A DNA stretch of 64,000 bases. Origin: Blastococcus sp. TF02A-30. Its GTDB lineage: Bacteria > Actinomycetota > Actinomycetes > Mycobacteriales > Geodermatophilaceae. Every line of letters begins with the position of its first letter. Within the stretch, counting starts at the first letter, position 1. Under the pieces are notes generated by a model, which was given only the letters and a program-made list of their open reading frames with translations, was not told the DNA's origin and searched no databases. The DNA lies in contig NZ_QOHJ01000005.1 in NCBI RefSeq assembly GCF_003319185.1, positions 368,043-432,042 of the forward strand. Reading direction: 5' to 3'. Of this stretch, positions 54,725 through 63,032 are shown one piece after another. The translations under genes were made by a program, and so were the position numbers.

Positions 54725-57681
54725 CCCGCCAACCGGGAGCCGTGCCGGCCGGCGACGACCTCGAGCCGCGTCGGGATGCGGGTGCGCAGCTCCTCGAGGT
54801 GGCTGATCACCCCGACGGTGCGACCCCCGCGACGGAGCTCGTCCAGCACGCTCATGACCGCGTCCAGCGCCTGGGCGTCCAGCGTCCCGAAGCCCTCGTC
54901 CACGAAGAGAGTGTCGACCCGGACGCCACCGGTCTCGGCGGTGACGACGTCGGCCAGGCCGAGGGCGAGGGCCAGTGAGGCCATGAAGCTCTCGCCGCCG
55001 GACAGCGTCTTGGTCGGCCGGCGCGTGCCCGTGTACTCGTCGAAGACGTCCAGCCCCAGCCCACCGCGGGCACCGTGCCGACCCTGCGCGTCGCTGTGCA
55101 AGAAGGTGTAGCGCCCGCCGGACATGTCCTGGAGCCGGCGGCTGGCGACCTCGGCCACCTGCTCGAGGCGCGCCGCGAGCACGAAGGACTGCAGCCGCAT
55201 CCGCCGCGTGTTGGCGCCACGCCCGGCGGTGAGGTCGGCCAGCGAGGTGATCTGGTCCGCGGAGTCGCGCAGGTCGTCCAGCTCCACCTCGGCCGCGGTG
55301 ACCTCGCCGGCCAGCGCGTCGAGGGAGGCCGCGCACCGGCGGGCGCGCTCGAGCTCGGCCACCGCCTCCTCGCGCTCGCGCGTCGTGCCGGAGCACCGGT
55401 CCTCCAGCGCCGCGACGTCCGGCCGCGGCGGCAGATCGCTCAGCTGCGGGTCGGCGAGCACGGTGCGCAGGACTCGGGTGCGGGTGTCGTGCTGCTCGAG
55501 CTCGCGCTCCAGCGCCGCCTGCCGGGCCTGGTCGCGGAGGGCCGCCCGGGCGGACGCGACGTCGTCGAAGCCGGCCTCGGACACCCGGTCACGGGCCACT
55601 CCGCCCGCGACCTCGGCGGCGGCGCGGGCACGCACCTCGTCGACCTCGGCGGCGGTGACGGCCTCGCAGCGGGTCGCGGCGTCCGTCAGCCGCGCGACCC
55701 GGGTGGCGAGGTCGGCGTCGTCCCCGCGTGCGGCGGCCAGGCGGCTGCGCAGCTCCGCCAGCGCGCCCGCGGCGGCGTCGTGCTCGGCGGTCCGGGCGCG
55801 CAGCTCCTCCCGGGCCTCCGCCAACCGGGCCGCCGCCCGCTCCCGCTCCTCGACCAGCTCGCGGAGCGCGGCGTCGGCGGCCTCCAGGCCGGCGGCCCGC
55901 TCGGCCGCCGCCGCCAGGTCAGCGCGCAGCTCCGCCAGCGCGGCCGCCTGTTCCTCGGGCGAGCGGTCGTCCCCGCGGGCGCGCAGCGCGCTGAGCTCGC
56001 GCTCCCCGGCCTCGACCTGGGCAGCCGCCGCGGCGAGGGCCGCCTCCGCGGCGTCGGCCGCCTCGTGCGCGGCCCGCTCGTCGTCAGCGGTGACCACCGG
56101 GCCGTCGTGCTCGGCCGGCCGGGGGTGCTCGACGCTGCCGCACACCGGGCACGAGACGCCGTCGGCGAGCTGCGCGGCCAGTTCCGCGGCCATGCCGTCC
56201 AGGCGGCGCGCGCGCAGGTCGAGCCAGCGCTCCCGCGCGTCGGACCACGCCTCGCGGCGGGTGCCGACCAGCTGCCGGGTGCCGGTGAGCCGCTCCTCCA
56301 GTGAGCGGGCGGTGCGCGTCGCATCCAGGGCGGCGGCCGCCGCTCCGGCCGCGGCCTCCAACCCGGGCAGTCGTTCCGCGGCGGCCCGCGCCCCGTCGAC
56401 CCGCTGCTGCTCCGCGGCCAGGCGGATCGGCCAGCTCTCCGCGGCCGCCGCCTCCCGCTCGCAGGTGCCGGTCAGCCCGGCGACCTGCCGCGCCAGGCGG
56501 ACGACCGCCCGCTCGAGCTCCTCGCCCCGCGCCACCTCGGGCAGCAGCGCACGAGCCTCCGCAGCGCCGTCCCGCAGCTGCCGGGCCCGCGCTGCGGTGG
56601 CCTCCTGCCCCTCGGACACCGGAGCCCAGGCACGCCGGGCGACGGCGAGCGCGGTCGCAGCCCGTTCGGCGTCCGCCGCGGTGGCGGCCGCCGCGGCGAG
56701 CACGTCGCGCAGGGACTCCGCGCGCCGGGCCGCGTCCCGCTCGGCGCGCAGGGCGCCCAGTTCGGGCTCCCGGGCGGTCAGCCGGTCCAGCTCGGCGGCC
56801 GCGTCGTCGCGGCGGCGGTGCCGCTCCGCCAGCGCCCGGGCGTCGGCCAGGGCGCGGTCCACCTCGGCGACCAGGGCAGCGGCCTCCTCGGCGCGGGCGA
56901 CAGCGGCGGCGCGCCGCTCGGCCGCAGCTGCACGGACCCGGTCCACCCACGGTGCCGCAGCGCCGCTGCCGGGGGCCCCGACCAGCTCGGGGGCGAGGTC
57001 TTCGGGGATCTCGGCGTCGGCGATCTGGGCGACCCGGGCCAGCAGCGTGCTCAGCCGGGCGCGCTGCGCCGCCACCCGGTCGCGAGCGGCCGCCCGCTCC
57101 TCGGCCAGCCACTCCTCCGCCCGGGCGAAGCGGCCCACGTCGAACAACGTGCGCAGCAGCTCCGCCCGGTGCTCGGGCTCGGCCCGCAGGAAGCGGGCAA
57201 AGTCACCCTGCGGCAGCAGCACCACCTGGCAGAACTGGTGGACGTCGAGCCCGAGCCGGGTGCGGAGGTGTTCGGAGCCCTCGTCGATGCGGGTGCTGAC
57301 CGGCTCCCAGCCGCCGTCGGTCAGCCGGGTGACGGTGAGCGTGGCCTGTTCCTTCGTCCACCCCTCACCGCGCTTCTTCGGGCGCTGCTGCTCGGGGCGG
57401 CGGGTCACCCGCAGCCGCTCGGCGCCCAGGGTCAGCTCGCAGGTGACCTCGGTGCGGGTGGCGGCGTCGGCGTGGTCGCTGCGCAGCCGCTTCTCCTCCC
57501 CGCGGGCCCCGGGCACGGTGCCGTAGAGCGCGAAGACGACGGCGTCGAGCAGGGTCGTCTTGCCCGCGCCCGTCGGCCCCCACAGCAGGAACAGTCCGTC
57601 GCGGCCCACCTCGTCGAAGTCGACCTCCGCGGTGCCGGCGAAGGGCCCGAAGGCGGTCAGCGCGAGCCGGTGCAGCCTCAC
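54721..57681 (-). CDS. sbcC: Exonuclease subunit SbcC
   Basis: 986 residues. SMC-like ATPase of the SbcCD (Mre11-Rad50 type) nuclease that cuts hairpins and protein-blocked DNA ends. Walker A GPTGAGKTTLLDAVVFALYG (35-54), long alanine/arginine-rich coiled coils, the zinc hook DGVSCPVCGSVEHPRPAEHD near the middle, signature TLSGGESFMASLALALGLAD and Walker B DTLFVDEGFGTLDAQALDAV. GTG start overlaps the sbcD stop as GTGA. Long open frames on the opposite strand are coiled-coil shadows. Its 3' end overlaps the convergent glycerophosphotransferase-family gene by four bases. Confidence 0.95.
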   Translation of the reverse strand: MRLHRLALTAFGPFAGTAEVDFDEVGRDGLFLLWGPTGAGKTTLLDAVVFALYGTVPGARGEEKRLRSDHADAATRTEVTCELTLGAERLRVTRRPEQQRPKKRGEGWTKEQATLTVTRLTDGGWEPVSTRIDEGSEHLRTRLGLDVHQFCQVVLLPQGDFARFLRAEPEHRAELLRTLFDVGRFARAEEWLAEERAAARDRVAAQRARLSTLLARVAQIADAEIPEDLAPELVGAPGSGAAAPWVDRVRAAAAERRAAAVARAEEAAALVAEVDRALADARALAERHRRRDDAAAELDRLTAREPELGALRAERDAARRAESLRDVLAAAAATAADAERAATALAVARRAWAPVSEGQEATAARARQLRDGAAEARALLPEVARGEELERAVVRLARQVAGLTGTCEREAAAAESWPIRLAAEQQRVDGARAAAERLPGLEAAAGAAAAALDATRTARSLEERLTGTRQLVGTRREAWSDARERWLDLRARRLDGMAAELAAQLADGVSCPVCGSVEHPRPAEHDGPVVTADDERAAHEAADAAEAALAAAAAQVEAGERELSALRARGDDRSPEEQAAALAELRADLAAAAERAAGLEAADAALRELVEERERAAARLAEAREELRARTAEHDAAAGALAELRSRLAAARGDDADLATRVARLTDAATRCEAVTAAEVDEVRARAAAEVAGGVARDRVSEAGFDDVASARAALRDQARQAALERELEQHDTRTRVLRTVLADPQLSDLPPRPDVAALEDRCSGTTREREEAVAELERARRCAASLDALAGEVTAAEVELDDLRDSADQITSLADLTAGRGANTRRMRLQSFVLAARLEQVAEVASRRLQDMSGGRYTFLHSDAQGRHGARGGLGLDVFDEYTGTRRPTKTLSGGESFMASLALALGLADVVTAETGGVRVDTLFVDEGFGTLDAQALDAVMSVLDELRRGGRTVGVISHLEELRTRIPTRLEVVAGRHGSRLAG

Positions 57682-58826
57682 CGGAGCACCTCGGCGCGGT
57701 CGGCGGCGCCCAGCGCGCGCGCCAGCAGCTCCCGCTCGGCGCGGGTCATGGCCGCACCCCGGACGTGGTCGACGAACTCGCCGGCGATCTCGAGGTCACC
57801 GCGACCGCGCAACCGCTCCTGGTAGCTGCGCCCGTCGCCCGCGGCCGCCGTGCCGGACCACTCCAGGTGGACGCAGTGCGCGAAGCGCGCCTGCAGCCGC
57901 CGCATCGGGTCGGTCGGGCGGACGGCGTCGGTGAGCCGGGCGGAGACGAAGTGCTCCTCGGCGGCGGCGTGGGCCGGGTCGGCGAGCAGCTCGTCGAGCT
58001 CGCCGGTGAGCACGCTGAGCGGGCGCGGCGTGGGCAGCGGGACGGGGCGCACGCCGGAGAGGCCGGCCCCGTCGAGCTCGACCAGCCAGGCCTGCTTCTG
58101 CTGCCCCGCCTCGCCGAAGGAGTAGGCCAGCGGCGATCCGCTGTACCGCAGCCGAGGCGAGAGGGTCTGCGGGCGGTGCAGGTGGCCCAGGGCGACGTAG
58201 TCGACCCCGTCGAACACCGGCGCCGGGACCAGGTCGACCCCGCCGACGCAGATGTCGCGCTCGCTGTCGCTGGGCATCCCGCCACCCACGAAGGCGTGCG
58301 CGAGGACGACCGAGCGGGCTCCCGGCCGGAGGAACAGGTCGGCCCGCACGCGGTCCATGGCCGCCGTGAGCACCGCCTCGTGGCTGCGGCCCCCGGTCAA
58401 CCCCAGCTCGTGCCGGGCCACTTCGGGCTCCAGGTAGGGCAGGCCGTACACGGCGACCTCGCCGTGCTCGTCGGCCAGCAGCACCGGCTCGTCCAGCGCC
58501 GCGGTCGCCGCCCGCACGTGCAGCCCGGCCGCGGCGAGCAGGCCGGAGAAGGTGCCCAGCCGGCGGGCGGAGTCGTGGTTGCCGGGGGTGAGGACCACCT
58601 GGGCGCCGGCGCGGAGCAGGCGCCCGACGACCCGGTCCAGGACCGCGGTCGCGTCCGCGGAGGGGACGGCGCGGTCGTACACGTCCCCGGCCACCAGCAC
58701 CGCGTCCACCCGCTCCGCCGTCACGACGTCGGCGAGGCCGGAGAGCACCTGCTCCTGCTCGGCGAGCAGGTCCGTGCCGTGCAGGGTGCGGCCGATGTGC
58801 CAGTCGGAGGTGTGCAGCAGCCGCAT
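57678..58826 (-). CDS. sbcD: Exonuclease subunit SbcD
   Basis: 382 residues. Mre11-type manganese phosphodiesterase with the metal-binding series LHTSDWHIGRTLHG, AVLVAGDVYDRAVPSADATA, VVLTPGNHDSARRLG, VVLAHAFVGGGMPSDSERD and VDYVALGHLHRPQTLSPRL. Full length. The ATG at 58826 follows a TACGTT -10 by six bases, so the sbcD-sbcC transcript is probably leaderless. The GTGA overlap with sbcC keeps the subunits balanced. Confidence 0.96.
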   Translation of the reverse strand: MRLLHTSDWHIGRTLHGTDLLAEQEQVLSGLADVVTAERVDAVLVAGDVYDRAVPSADATAVLDRVVGRLLRAGAQVVLTPGNHDSARRLGTFSGLLAAAGLHVRAATAALDEPVLLADEHGEVAVYGLPYLEPEVARHELGLTGGRSHEAVLTAAMDRVRADLFLRPGARSVVLAHAFVGGGMPSDSERDICVGGVDLVPAPVFDGVDYVALGHLHRPQTLSPRLRYSGSPLAYSFGEAGQQKQAWLVELDGAGLSGVRPVPLPTPRPLSVLTGELDELLADPAHAAAEEHFVSARLTDAVRPTDPMRRLQARFAHCVHLEWSGTAAAGDGRSYQERLRGRGDLEIAGEFVDHVRGAAMTRAERELLARALGAADRAEVLR

Positions 58827-58832
58827 GGCCGG

Positions 58833-58838
58833 AACGTA
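58833..58838 (-). promoter_or_regulatory. -10 element of sbcD-sbcC, leaderless
   Basis: TACGTT on the minus strand, six bases before the ATG at 58826. Confidence 0.45.
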
Positions 58839-58910
58839 GGCAGGGGGTCCGACAGAACCGGTCAGGCTCGCCGTGACGGAACCGTCACACCGGGGCGGGC
58901 GCCCCTGCTG

Positions 58911-59531
58911 TCACAGCACCCGCGTGCGCCGGGTGCCGCCCGGGTCGTCGCCCCACCCGTCGTCCCAGCGGTCCCGGTGGTCGTCGGCCCACCCGTCGTC
59001 CCAGCCGTCGCGGATGTAGCCCGCGTTCTCCTGGGCCCGGCGGTCGGCGTCCTCCTCGATCATGTGGTTGACCAGCTGCTGGACGCCGTCGCTGTCGGGG
59101 ATCCGCTCCAGCACGGTGGCGCCGCTGTCGCCGGCGGTCTCGATGGTGAGGGTGCCGCTGTTGATCAGCCGCTCCCAGAGCGTCTGGGTGTAGGAGACGT
59201 CGGTGATCCGGCCCAGGCCGAGGTCGCGGCCGCGCCGGGCGAGGATCCCCTCGCGGAACAGCAGCCGGTGGGTGGTGATCACGTAGTGGGTGGTGCGCCA
59301 GCGCAGCAGCGGGACGACGACGGTGACCAGGACCAGGAACGCGGCCAGCAGCACGATGCCGAGCCGGACCACGCCCTGCTGGCGGCCGTCGGGCACGATC
59401 GCGGCACCGAACGACGCCGCCGCCACGACGAGCAGCAGCCGGACGACCGGCCAGAAGACCGTCAGCCAGTGCGGGTGCAGGTGCCGCACGACCTCTTCGT
59501 CCTCGGCGAGCAGCTTGTCCGGGTAGGGCAT
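58911..59531 (-). CDS. Bacterial PH-domain membrane protein
   Basis: 206 residues, orthologue in position of Rv3278c. Two membrane segments (about 24-46 and 56-76) precede a bacterial PH domain (bPH2 type): WRTTHYVITTHRLLFREGIL, GRDLGLGRITDVSYTQTLWE and GTLTIETAGDSGATVLERIP. The C-terminal 40 residues are Asp/Trp/Arg-rich with repeats of DDGW (DGWDDGWADDHRDRWDDGWG). Function of the family is unknown. Lies 31 bases downstream of birA on the same strand, probably co-transcribed. Confidence 0.88.
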   Translation of the reverse strand: MPYPDKLLAEDEEVVRHLHPHWLTVFWPVVRLLLVVAAASFGAAIVPDGRQQGVVRLGIVLLAAFLVLVTVVVPLLRWRTTHYVITTHRLLFREGILARRGRDLGLGRITDVSYTQTLWERLINSGTLTIETAGDSGATVLERIPDSDGVQQLVNHMIEEDADRRAQENAGYIRDGWDDGWADDHRDRWDDGWGDDPGGTRRTRVL

Positions 59532-59562
59532 GCCGCCAGGATGACGGAGGAACCGGCGGCGA

Positions 59563-60408
59563 TCAGCCCTCCGCGGCGCGTGTCCGCACGTGTCGCACGT
59601 CGCCGCTGGCCAGCTCGACCGTGCCCTCGGGCGTCCGCACGACCAGCCGGCCGTCCCAGTCGACCGCCTGGGCGGTGCCGTGCAGGGCCGAGCCGTCCGG
59701 CAGGGTCACCTCCACCTCGCTGCCGACCGTCGAGGACCAGCCGAGGTAGTCCTGCGCGAGCTGCGAGCTCACCGGGTCGCCGAGCACGGTCGCCCACCGG
59801 CGGTAGCGGGACTCGACCGCGCGCAGGAAGGCCAGCAGCAGCGGCCCGCGGTCGACGGTCCCCCCGGTGACCACCGACAGCGACGTCCCGGTTCCGGGCA
59901 GCTCCGCAGCCGATGTGGAGACGTTCAGCCCCACGCCGACGACGACGGCGTCGCCGCTGCTCTGGGCCAGGATGCCCGCCAGCTTGCGCCCGTCCCGGGC
60001 GAGCAGGTCGTTGGGCCACTTGAGGGAGGACAGCACCCCGGTCGTCTCGCGCACCGACTCGGCCAGCGCGACCCCGGTCAGCAGCGGGAGCCAGCCCCGC
60101 CGGGCCGCGGGCACGTCGGGCCGCAGGAGGAAGGAGACGGTCAGGCCCGCGCGCGGCGGCGACGTCCACACCCGGTCCAGCCGCCCGCGACCGGAGACCT
60201 GGTGCTCGGCCACGAGGACGGCCCCCTCCGGGAGGTCGTCCCGGGCGCGGTCGAGCAGCTCGGTGTTCGTGGACCCGACCTCGGGCAGGACCTCCAGGGA
60301 GCGCCACAGCGAGGTGTCCCGCACGAGCGCCGACTGCAGCGCCTCCGCGTCCAGCGCGGGACGCTCGAGATCCGTCCACCGGGATCGGGATGAGGGCGTG
60401 TCGGGCAC
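59563..60408 (-). CDS. birA: Biotin--[acetyl-CoA-carboxylase] ligase
   Basis: 281 residues; attaches biotin to the carrier subunit of acyl-CoA carboxylase. [60 protein letters not shown] and [13 protein letters not shown] form the biotinyl-AMP site. There is no N-terminal helix-turn-helix, so it is the non-regulatory type. GTG at 60408, six bases after a TAGCGT -10. It is divergent from accD with overlapping -10 elements, linking ligase and carboxylase expression. Position equals Rv3279c. Confidence 0.95.
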   Translation of the reverse strand: MPDTPSSRSRWTDLERPALDAEALQSALVRDTSLWRSLEVLPEVGSTNTELLDRARDDLPEGAVLVAEHQVSGRGRLDRVWTSPPRAGLTVSFLLRPDVPAARRGWLPLLTGVALAESVRETTGVLSSLKWPNDLLARDGRKLAGILAQSSGDAVVVGVGLNVSTSAAELPGTGTSLSVVTGGTVDRGPLLLAFLRAVESRYRRWATVLGDPVSSQLAQDYLGWSSTVGSEVEVTLPDGSALHGTAQAVDWDGRLVVRTPEGTVELASGDVRHVRTRAAEG

Positions 60409-60413
60409 TCCCC

Positions 60414-60420
60414 TACGCTA
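60414..60420. promoter_or_regulatory. Overlapping divergent -10 elements of birA and accD
   Basis: The seven bases TACGCTA read TACGCT on the plus strand (60414-60419; seven bases before a GTG at 60427) and TAGCGT on the minus strand (60420-60415; six bases before the birA GTG). One near-symmetric site could serve both directions. Confidence 0.45.
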
Positions 60421-60510
60421 CGGCCCGTGACCGAGCTGCCGAGGTCACGCGCGACCCAAGCAGTGCCGCAGCGACGCGGCCGGACAGCGCCCAGCGAGGA
60501 GAAGCACCGC

Positions 60511-62139
60511 GTGAGTGCCGCCGAACTCGAGAACGCCGGGGAGCACGTCCCCGACGACATCGACATCCACACCACGGCCGGGAAGCTGGCCGACTTCGAG
60601 CGCCGCGTGCAGGAGGCCCAGCACGCGGGCTCCGAGCGAGCGGTCGAGAAGCAGCACGCAGCGGGCAAGATGACCGCCCGCGAGCGGATCGAGGCGCTGC
60701 TGGACCCGGGCTCGTTCACCGAGTTCGACGAGTTCGCCCGCCACCGCTCGACGAACTTCGGGATGGCCGAGAAGCGCCCGTTCGGCGACGGCGTCGTCAC
60801 CGGGTACGGCACCGTCGACGGCCGGCCGGTCGCGGTCTTCTCCCAGGACGTCACCGTCTTCGGCGGGAGCCTCGGCGAGGTCTACGGCGAGAAGATCGTC
60901 AAGGTCCAGGACTTCGCCATCAAGAACGGCTGCCCCGTCATCGGCATCAACGAGGGCGGCGGCGCGCGGATCCAGGAGGGCGTGGTCTCGCTCGGCCTCT
61001 ACGGCGAGATCTTCCAGCGCAACGTGCACGCCTCCGGGGTCATCCCGCAGATCTCACTGGTCATGGGCCCGGCCGCCGGTGGGCACGTCTACTCCCCCGC
61101 GCTCACCGACTTCATCGTGATGGTCGACAAGACCAGCCAGATGTTCATCACCGGTCCCGACGTCGTGAAGACCGTGACCGGCGAGGACGTCTCCCTCGAG
61201 GAGCTCGGCGGCGCCCGCACGCACAACACGAAGTCCGGCGTCGCGCACTACCTGGCGGAGAACGAGGAGGACGCCCTCGACTACGTCAAGGCGCTGCTCT
61301 CCTACCTGCCGAGCAACAACCTCGACCCGCTGCCGGCCCTGGACGTCGCCCCCGTCGACACGGTGCTGCCCGACGCGCTCACCGACGAGGACCTCGAGCT
61401 CGACACGTTCATCCCGGACTCGGCGAACACGCCCTACGACATGCACACCGTCATCGAGCACGTGCTCGACGACGGCGAGTTCCTCGAGGTGCAGCCGCTG
61501 TTCGCGCCGAACATCCTCATCGGCTTCGGCCGGGTGGAGGGCCGCCCGGTGGGCGTCGTGGCCAACCAGCCCACCCAGTTCGCCGGCACCCTGGACATCG
61601 ACGCCAGCGAGAAGGCCTCGCGCTTCGTGCGCACCTGCGACGCCTTCAACATCCCGGTGCTCACCTTCGTCGACGTCCCCGGCTTCCTGCCCGGCACCTC
61701 GCAGGAATGGGACGGCATCATCCGCCGCGGCGCGAAGCTGATCTACGCCTACGCCGAGGCCACCGTCCCGCTGATCACCGTGATCACCCGCAAGGCCTAC
61801 GGCGGCGCCTACGACGTCATGGGCTCCAAGCACCTCGGCGCCGACGTGAACCTCGCCTGGCCCAGCGCGCAGATCGCCGTCGTGGGCGCGCAGGGCGCCG
61901 TCGGCATCCTGTACCGCAAGGAGCTGGCCGCGGCCGAGGACCCCGAGGCACGCCGCGCCGAGCTGATCGCCGAGTACGAGGACACCCTCGCCAACCCCTA
62001 CATCGCCGCGGACCGCGGGTACGTCGACGCCGTCATCCCGCCGTCGCACACCCGCGTCCAGGTGACCAAGGCGTTGCGGGTGCTCGCGAACAAGCGGCAG
62101 ACCCTGCCGGCCAAGAAGCACGGGAACATCCCGCTGTGA
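60511..62139 (+). CDS. accD5: Acyl-CoA carboxylase beta subunit (AccD5/PccB type)
   Basis: 542 residues, close to AccD5. Carboxyltransferase that moves CO2 from biotin to propionyl- or acetyl-Co[21 protein letters not shown] and [20 protein letters not shown] at the N-terminus; oxyanion-hole loops [20 protein letters not shown] and [20 protein letters not shown], then [21 protein letters not shown] chose the GTG at 60511 (AGGAG nine bases upstream). An in-frame GTG at 60427 sits at the predicted transcription start, but the 28 intervening codons include agg, tca, caa, gca and aca, unlike the rest of the gene. Operon accD-accE-maf; the biotinylated alpha subunit is elsewhere. Confidence 0.95.
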   Translation: MSAAELENAGEHVPDDIDIHTTAGKLADFERRVQEAQHAGSERAVEKQHAAGKMTARERIEALLDPGSFTEFDEFARHRSTNFGMAEKRPFGDGVVTGYGTVDGRPVAVFSQDVTVFGGSLGEVYGEKIVKVQDFAIKNGCPVIGINEGGGARIQEGVVSLGLYGEIFQRNVHASGVIPQISLVMGPAAGGHVYSPALTDFIVMVDKTSQMFITGPDVVKTVTGEDVSLEELGGARTHNTKSGVAHYLAENEEDALDYVKALLSYLPSNNLDPLPALDVAPVDTVLPDALTDEDLELDTFIPDSANTPYDMHTVIEHVLDDGEFLEVQPLFAPNILIGFGRVEGRPVGVVANQPTQFAGTLDIDASEKASRFVRTCDAFNIPVLTFVDVPGFLPGTSQEWDGIIRRGAKLIYAYAEATVPLITVITRKAYGGAYDVMGSKHLGADVNLAWPSAQIAVVGAQGAVGILYRKELAAAEDPEARRAELIAEYEDTLANPYIAADRGYVDAVIPPSHTRVQVTKALRVLANKRQTLPAKKHGNIPL

Positions 62140-62351
62140 GCGAGGAGCAGCAGCCACTCCTGCGGGTCGTCCGCGGCGAGCCCTCGGCCGAGGAGCTCGC
62201 CGCGCTCACCGTCGTGGTGGCCGCCCTGTCGCAGCGCCGCGGGCGCCGGCGCCCCACCCCGGTGGGCGCGTGGGCCTCACCCGCCTTCTCCCACCGCCGG
62301 CCGCTGCGGCCCGGGCCGGGCGGCTGGCTCGCCGCCGGGAGATCCGCGTGA
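62136..62351 (+). CDS. accE: Acyl-CoA carboxylase epsilon subunit
   Basis: 71 residues. AccE/PccE-type small subunit that stabilises or stimulates actinobacterial acyl-CoA carboxylases. Typical pattern: [20 protein letters not shown] at the N-terminus, a basic linker RRGRRRP, a Trp in VGAWASP and the end [16 protein letters not shown] at 62136 overlaps the accD stop as GTGA, and its stop overlaps the maf start in the same way, so the three are translationally chained. Equals Rv3281 in position. Confidence 0.88.
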   Translation: MSEEQQPLLRVVRGEPSAEELAALTVVVAALSQRRGRRRPTPVGAWASPAFSHRRPLRPGPGGWLAAGRSA

Positions 62352-62968
62352 GCGTCGAGCGCAGGCTGGTGCTGGCCTCGGCCTCCCCGGCACGGTTGTC
62401 CTTGCTGCGGCAGGCGGGCCTCGCCCCGGAGGTCGTGGTCAGCGGGGTCGACGAGTCCGCGTACTCCGCCCCCCGCGTCGCCGAGCAGGTCGCCCTGCTC
62501 GCCACGGCGAAGGCCGCCGATGTCGCCAAGCGGGAGACCGACGCCCTGGTGATCGGCGCCGACTCGCTGCTGGAGTTCGCGGGCAAGCCGCTCGGCAAGC
62601 CCGCCGACGCCGCCGAGGCGCGCGACCGCTGGCGCCGGATGTCCGGCCGGTCGGGCGTCCTGCACACCGGGCAGGCGCTGTTCGACGTCCGGGACGGCGC
62701 CGTCGTCAGCCGCGACATCGCGGTGGCCTCGACGGTCGTGTACTTCGCGACTCCCACCTCCCAGGAGATCGAGGCCTACCTCGCCAGCGGAGAACCCCTC
62801 GCGGTCGCGGGCGCCTTCACCCTCGACGGGCTGGGAGCGCCGTTCGTACGACGCGTCGAGGGCGACCCTGCCGCGGTCGTGGGTCTGTCGCTGACGGTGC
62901 TGCGGACGCAGCTGGCCAAGCGCGGCCTGGCGATCACCGACCTGTGGGCCGACGACAGCCACCGGTAG
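62348..62968 (+). CDS. maf: Maf family nucleoside triphosphate pyrophosphatase
   Basis: 206 residues. Maf proteins hydrolyse non-canonical or excess nucleoside triphosphates (dTTP/UTP type) and influence septation. RLVLASASPARLSLLRQAGL is the signature start, then VVSGVDESAY, LVIGADSLLEFAGKPLGKPA and VAGAFTLDGLGAPFVRRVEG, with VVGLSLTVLRTQLAKRGL near the end. GTG at 62348 overlaps the accE stop as GTGA; an earlier in-frame GTG would lie inside accE. Equals Rv3282. Confidence 0.92.
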   Translation: MSVERRLVLASASPARLSLLRQAGLAPEVVVSGVDESAYSAPRVAEQVALLATAKAADVAKRETDALVIGADSLLEFAGKPLGKPADAAEARDRWRRMSGRSGVLHTGQALFDVRDGAVVSRDIAVASTVVYFATPTSQEIEAYLASGEPLAVAGAFTLDGLGAPFVRRVEGDPAAVVGLSLTVLRTQLAKRGLAITDLWADDSHR

Positions 62969-62981
62969 AGCCCGGGCGTCT

Positions 62982-63010
62982 TTGACCGCCCCTGACCGGC
63001 GTGCGATGCT
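62982..63010 (+). promoter_or_regulatory. Predicted promoter of the beta-lactamase-like gene
   Basis: TTGACC (62982-62987), a 17-base spacer and GATGCT (63005-63010). Transcription would start near 63017, with GGGGG five bases before the ATG at 63033. Confidence 0.4.
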
Positions 63011-63032
63011 TCCGCGGACTTACGGGGGTTGG

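Noticed and set aside
55124..57526. 800-codon plus-strand open frame opposite sbcC
   Set aside because: The translation is almost only Ser, Ala and Arg, the mirror of the SbcC coiled-coil codons; it has no domain and no start signal.
60427..60510. N-terminal extension of accD from the GTG at 60427
   Set aside because: Its codons are atypical (agg, tca, caa, gca, aca), family members begin near IDIHTTAGK, and a good Shine-Dalgarno precedes the GTG at 60511; it is more likely a leader RNA.
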